Made by a program: the position numbers and the translations under genes. A model generated the notes under the pieces. The model was given only the letters and a program-made list of their open reading frames with translations, made no database searches and was not told the origin of the DNA. Shown piece by piece: positions 5,815 to 8,903 of a stretch of DNA of 8,903 nucleotides. Position 1 is the first letter of the stretch. Every line of letters starts with the position of its first letter. Origin of the DNA: an uncultured Clostridia bacterium (GTDB lineage: Bacteria; Bacillota; Clostridia; Christensenellales; UBA1242); the NCBI GenBank assembly GCA_947623775.1, contig CANQHL010000050.1:1-8903 (forward strand). The letters are read 5' to 3'.

Positions 5815-6973
5815 TTAAAATTACCGCCCCGAATAAAATAAAGAGCCCTATTGTATGAATCATGTTTTCAACTTCACGTTTTATTGGTTTTTTCCTAATA
5901 GCCTCAATTGTTGTAAACAAAATGTGTGCACCATCAAGTGCAGGCACAGGCAGAGCGTTAAAAATTGCTAAATTTGCCGAAATTAATGGTATCAGCAGCA
6001 ACAAATTTTGCAAATTGGCACTTGTATAATTTGCAATTGTTGCTATTGTGGTTATAGGTCCCCCGACCGCTGAAATTGGCAATTGAAATGTGATTAACAT
6101 CCAAAGGCTTTTTAAAACCACAAACGCAAGTCCAAAGGCGAATGGTACCGCCCGTTTTACGGCCTCCCAGAAAGTGTGTACATAAGCAGAAACATCCATT
6201 CCGCACACGTAGATATATTTTTCTTCTTCAGTTGGATTGTTGTTTTCGTCATAACATTGAACCTTAACAAGATAAGGAGCAATTTTGACACTGACGTAAT
6301 CACCATTTCTTTTTACAATTGCATTTGTAATTGCTTCATCTCGATAATTTTCATCGGGTAAATTATCTTTATTGCTATTTAGCTTGGTAAGAATATCTGA
6401 CATAAGATCCTGATACGTGGCCCCATACGCAAAATCAATTTTTTTACCATTTACGGATAATATTATATCTCCTTCTTTCAATCCTTCATTCTCATTAAGC
6501 GTGCCGCAACTAATTATTTCCATTATTTGATCTTTTTTTAATCCATTAATTTTCTCAATTTTAGCAATATCGGTTTGTGTTGCCGTCAACATTGTATTAA
6601 GCTGAGGAATGTCGTAACCAATGGTACATAATAAAATCATTGAAAAAATTACAGCAGTAGCAAAATTGAATGTTACACCCGCCATAAACACTAAAATTCG
6701 TTTCCACGGTTTTTGATTGTTAAAAGCAGTTGGATCATCACTTCCAACATCATCTTCACCTGCAAAAGCACAGTAGCCTCCCAACGGAAAAAGACGTAAT
6801 GATATCAATTCGCCCCTTTTATTTGTGTGAGAAAAAAGGGCTTTGCCAAACCCCACAGAAAATTCGGTAATTTTAAAATTCAATAATCTACCAATTGTAT
6901 AGTGACCAAATTCGTGAATTAAAACCATAAGCAGAAGAACTACCAAGGCCAATACAACATACAAAACAAACAT
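5789..6973 (-). CDS. rseP: RIP metalloprotease RseP/RasP (site-2 protease)
   Basis: This membrane-embedded zinc protease cleaves transmembrane segments of anti-sigma factors and remnant signal peptides. In 394 residues it shows TM1 with the zinc motif HEFGH (H20, E21, H24), the LFPLGGYCAF loop, a second TM at about 91-117 (KRILVFMAGVTFNF), and a single PDZ domain at about 145-215 (GLKEGDIILSVNGKKID). It also has a third TM at about 281-305 and the second active-site motif NALPVPALDGAH, with D347 as third zinc ligand, followed by a final TM. The usual DGG(R/H) reads DGAH here. Length is typical for Bacillota single-PDZ proteins. The SD AGAGG is four bases before the ATG. The gene follows cdsA by 23 nt with no dxr between. 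The stop and the next ATG are in the same frame, nine bases apart. Confidence 0.97.
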   Translation of the reverse strand: MFVLYVVLALVVLLLMVLIHEFGHYTIGRLLNFKITEFSVGFGKALFSHTNKRGELISLRLFPLGGYCAFAGEDDVGSDDPTAFNNQKPWKRILVFMAGVTFNFATAVIFSMILLCTIGYDIPQLNTMLTATQTDIAKIEKINGLKKDQIMEIISCGTLNENEGLKEGDIILSVNGKKIDFAYGATYQDLMSDILTKLNSNKDNLPDENYRDEAITNAIVKRNGDYVSVKIAPYLVKVQCYDENNNPTEEEKYIYVCGMDVSAYVHTFWEAVKRAVPFAFGLAFVVLKSLWMLITFQLPISAVGGPITTIATIANYTSANLQNLLLLIPLISANLAIFNALPVPALDGAHILFTTIEAIRKKPIKREVENMIHTIGLFILFGAVILIDILHFLL

Positions 6974-6996
6974 CTTACCTCTTATATTATATTTTA

Positions 6997-7959
6997 TTAT
7001 AGTAAAGCAAATATTATACTAAAGGAAATAAACACCAATGGTGCAACCAATAAGTGAGAATCAAATCTATCTAGAATGCCTCCATGTCCCGGCATTATTT
7101 TCCCTGAATCTTTAACCCCTGCATTTCGCTTAAAATAACTTTCGAGCAAATCACCCGCTTGTCCAACACAAGAACAAACGGCAGATATTATAACTACTTT
7201 CCAAACTGTTATGCCTGCATTTGTCAACATTGTTGCCATAGAAGGTACTGATGCGAACAAGAAAAATATTGTTACACACAACAAAACGCACCAAACAAAT
7301 CCACCAATTGCACCAGCAATAGTTTTCTTTGGACTTATTTTAGGTGCAAGTTTTTTTCCTCCTAATAAGCCTCCCATCAAATAAGCAAATGTATCTGTAA
7401 ATATAGGTATAAGAAATGAAATCAACAGGCAGAAAAATGAAATTTTTTCATTGAAACCAGTTAACGCAAATGTTGATGTTAAATCCTCAAAATGATTTAT
7501 TAAAACCAAAAATGAGATTAGAAATGTTGGATATATAAACACAATTGCAGTATTTAAAGCTTTAATAATTGAATATTTTAAAATTGATATATTTTCACTT
7601 CTTGATTTTAGCTCAAGCCTAGTGCTTTTAAATGTAATTAAAGGAATTAAAAATGCAACAGCAAAGAATAAAATCATTGTACCAAGTGCAATTATCAATG
7701 TATAAATTAATCCAATTTCAGCCTCGTATATTACACCCAGAATATAAACTAAAAGCAAAAAACACGGAAATATTGTTGCCAAATATTTATCATTATATCT
7801 TCCCATTTTAATCAGCAATCTGGACATCTCAAAACTTCCGATAATTGCTATTAAAAGTATAATTGCATCAAAAAAATAATTGCTTACAAATATTTTTAAA
7901 ACGAATGCAACTGCCAATATTAAAATATATACCAACGACGACATTAGTCTTGTTTTCAT
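6997..7959 (-). CDS. cdsA: Phosphatidate cytidylyltransferase (CDP-diglyceride synthase)
   Basis: CdsA is a multi-pass membrane enzyme making CDP-diacylglycerol from phosphatidic acid and CTP, the precursor of phosphatidylglycerol and related lipids. The family signature is complete at residues 274-300: SYFKRNAGVKD then GHGGILDRFD. Other conserved parts are TDTFAYLMG (188-196, with D189) and APKISPKKT (205-213). The usual Glu of KTxEG is Ala215 here. At 320 residues it is longer than the common 260-285; the extra length is mainly in the hydrophobic first half and the loop around 110-130. At least seven hydrophobic segments are visible. The ATG overlaps the uppS TGA (ATGA). Two SD-like blocks, GGAGG (7966-7970) and AGGAGG (7974-7979), lie in the last uppS codons and encode its RRYGG motif, implying coupled translation. 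Confidence 0.97.
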   Translation of the reverse strand: MKTRLMSSLVYILILAVAFVLKIFVSNYFFDAIILLIAIIGSFEMSRLLIKMGRYNDKYLATIFPCFLLLVYILGVIYEAEIGLIYTLIIALGTMILFFAVAFLIPLITFKSTRLELKSRSENISILKYSIIKALNTAIVFIYPTFLISFLVLINHFEDLTSTFALTGFNEKISFFCLLISFLIPIFTDTFAYLMGGLLGGKKLAPKISPKKTIAGAIGGFVWCVLLCVTIFFLFASVPSMATMLTNAGITVWKVVIISAVCSCVGQAGDLLESYFKRNAGVKDSGKIMPGHGGILDRFDSHLLVAPLVFISFSIIFALL

Positions 7960-8654
7960 TTGATACCTCCGTACCTCCTATCTCTTTTCTGATATGTTTT
8001 TAAAATTTTTAAAAATGCTTTTTCATTAAAATCAGGCCAAAAAATTTTAGGAAAATAAAATTCACTATATGCCATTTGATACAACATAAAATTTGAAACC
8101 CTCTGCTCACCACTTGTTCTTACAACAATATCCGGCTCGGGAATATTTTTTGTATCAAGGTGATTTATTATTGTTTCATTTGTTATATTTTTGCATCCCT
8201 CATTAATTATTGAGTTAACCGCACGAACAATATCGTCTCTTCCTCCATAGTTTAAAGCTAGCACAACAGTCAATTCATCAAATTTTTCAGTCTTCTTTTT
8301 TATATTTTCCAAGACCGACACCAAATCTTCCGGAAAAGGTTTTAAATTCCCAATATAGTCCACTTTTATGTTATTTTCAACAAACGAATCTCTATAATCC
8401 TTTATATAATTTCTTACAAGATCAAAGATACCATCTATTTCTTCTTTGTCTCTTTTCCAATTTTCTGTTGAGAATGCAAATAAAGTCAAGTATTTTATTT
8501 TATACTTTAAACAATAATTAATAACTCTTTCAACCGCAGCCATTCCAGCCTTATGTCCTTGATTTCTCGGCAAGCCTCTTCTCTTTGCCCACCTTCCATT
8601 TCCGTCCATTATAATAGCTAAATGCGTTGGTAACTTTTTTGGTTTAAAAGCCAT
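7956..8654 (-). CDS. uppS: Isoprenyl transferase (undecaprenyl diphosphate synthase)
   Basis: UppS is the cytosolic cis-prenyltransferase that adds isopentenyl diphosphate units to farnesyl diphosphate to make the C55 carrier lipid for peptidoglycan and other wall polymers. At 232 residues it is slightly shorter than the common 245-260. Family motifs are intact: IIMDGNGRWAKRRG with catalytic D17, QGHKAGM, FAFSTENWKR, LNYGGRDDI, and RTSGEQRVSNF with pyrophosphate-binding R179 and R185 followed by E198 (YSEFYF). The ATG has AAAGGA about ten bases upstream. It follows frr by 36 nt and overlaps cdsA by 4 nt, the usual Bacillota arrangement. The long-chain rather than short-chain product is inferred from context. 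Confidence 0.97.
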   Translation of the reverse strand: MAFKPKKLPTHLAIIMDGNGRWAKRRGLPRNQGHKAGMAAVERVINYCLKYKIKYLTLFAFSTENWKRDKEEIDGIFDLVRNYIKDYRDSFVENNIKVDYIGNLKPFPEDLVSVLENIKKKTEKFDELTVVLALNYGGRDDIVRAVNSIINEGCKNITNETIINHLDTKNIPEPDIVVRTSGEQRVSNFMLYQMAYSEFYFPKIFWPDFNEKAFLKILKTYQKRDRRYGGIK

Positions 8655-8690
8655 AACAAAATAGTCCTTTTATTAAAATTTACTCAAAGA

Positions 8691-8903
8691 CTATATTTCC
8701 ATAATCTCTTTTTCTTTGGCTTTAAAATTTTCGTCAACTTCTTGACACCCCTCGTCTACAAGGGCTTGAATTTCTTCTTCGCATCGTTTTTGCTCATCTT
8801 CGGAAATCTCGCCCTCTTTCTGGAGATCCTTTATCATTTCCATAGCATCTCTGCGAGCATTTCTTATTGTCACCTTGGTTTCCTCGGCAATTTTCTTTAT
8901 ATC
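8691..8903 (-). CDS. frr: Ribosome recycling factor, C-terminal 70 residues (start beyond window)
   Basis: Frr works with EF-G to split post-termination ribosomes. Only the C-terminal 70 residues are present, open to the right edge. They form part of the three-helix-bundle domain I: DIKKIAEETKVTIRNARRDA contains the conserved RNxRRDA segment that contacts 23S rRNA, and EISEDEQKRCEEEIQ is the typical turn and final long helix. The GTG at 8873 is an internal Val codon, not a start. The stop TAG is at 8691-8693, then 36 nt to uppS with no terminator, so the genes are probably co-transcribed. Confidence 0.96.
   Translation of the reverse strand, partial: DIKKIAEETKVTIRNARRDAMEMIKDLQKEGEISEDEQKRCEEEIQALVDEGCQEVDENFKAKEKEIMEI

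Noticed and set aside
5958..6206. Minus-strand 82-codon ORF inside rseP
   Set aside because: Out-of-frame overlap with conserved rseP sequence that includes the second active-site motif.
6974..7020. Promoter before rseP (several TATAAT-like boxes)
   Set aside because: The boxes lie in very AT-rich sequence at the end of cdsA and none has a convincing -35 at 16-18 bases.

Overview
All genes lie on the minus strand, so the window reads from its right end to its left. It is AT-rich (about one third G+C by eye). It holds the conserved translation/envelope block typical of Bacillota: ribosome recycling factor (frr), uppS, cdsA, rseP, a polC-type gene, rimP, nusA, rnpM (ylxR), ylxQ and infB. The rnpM-ylxQ pair between nusA and infB, the polC-type gene, and strong Shine-Dalgarno (SD) sequences with several TTG starts point to a low-GC, probably uncultured Clostridia-like bacterium. 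No mobile element, CRISPR array, tRNA or rRNA gene is visible, and no gene-free stretch exceeds 300 bases.

Right half (8903 to 5789): the last 70 residues of Frr, then undecaprenyl diphosphate synthase (uppS), CDP-diacylglycerol synthase (cdsA, overlapping uppS by 4 nt as ATGA) and the intramembrane site-2 protease RseP. These genes link ribosome recycling, cell-wall lipid carrier synthesis, phospholipid precursor synthesis and envelope-stress proteolysis. In many Clostridia dxr lies between cdsA and rseP, and ispG between rseP and polC. Both are absent here.

Middle (5779 to 4247): the most unusual gene. It has the N-terminal region, OB fold and complete DEDDh exonuclease of PolC, but no PHP domain and no polymerase core. 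At 510 residues it is about one third of a normal PolC. It is an intact ORF followed within 80 nt by a promoter and rimP, so the missing part is not nearby. A near-consensus promoter (TTGACA, 17 nt, TAAAAT) ends seven bases before its ATG, which has no SD, so leaderless transcription is possible.

Left half (4233 to 1): an extended -10 promoter precedes a strong 15-bp hairpin and then rimP, nusA, rnpM, ylxQ and infB. These serve 30S maturation, transcription elongation/termination control, RNA-binding accessory functions and translation initiation. Spacing is tight (4 to 15 nt gaps or overlaps). YlxQ and infB, and probably rimP, start at TTG with good SDs. InfB has an Asn-rich disordered N-terminal linker and runs off the left edge in domain III.
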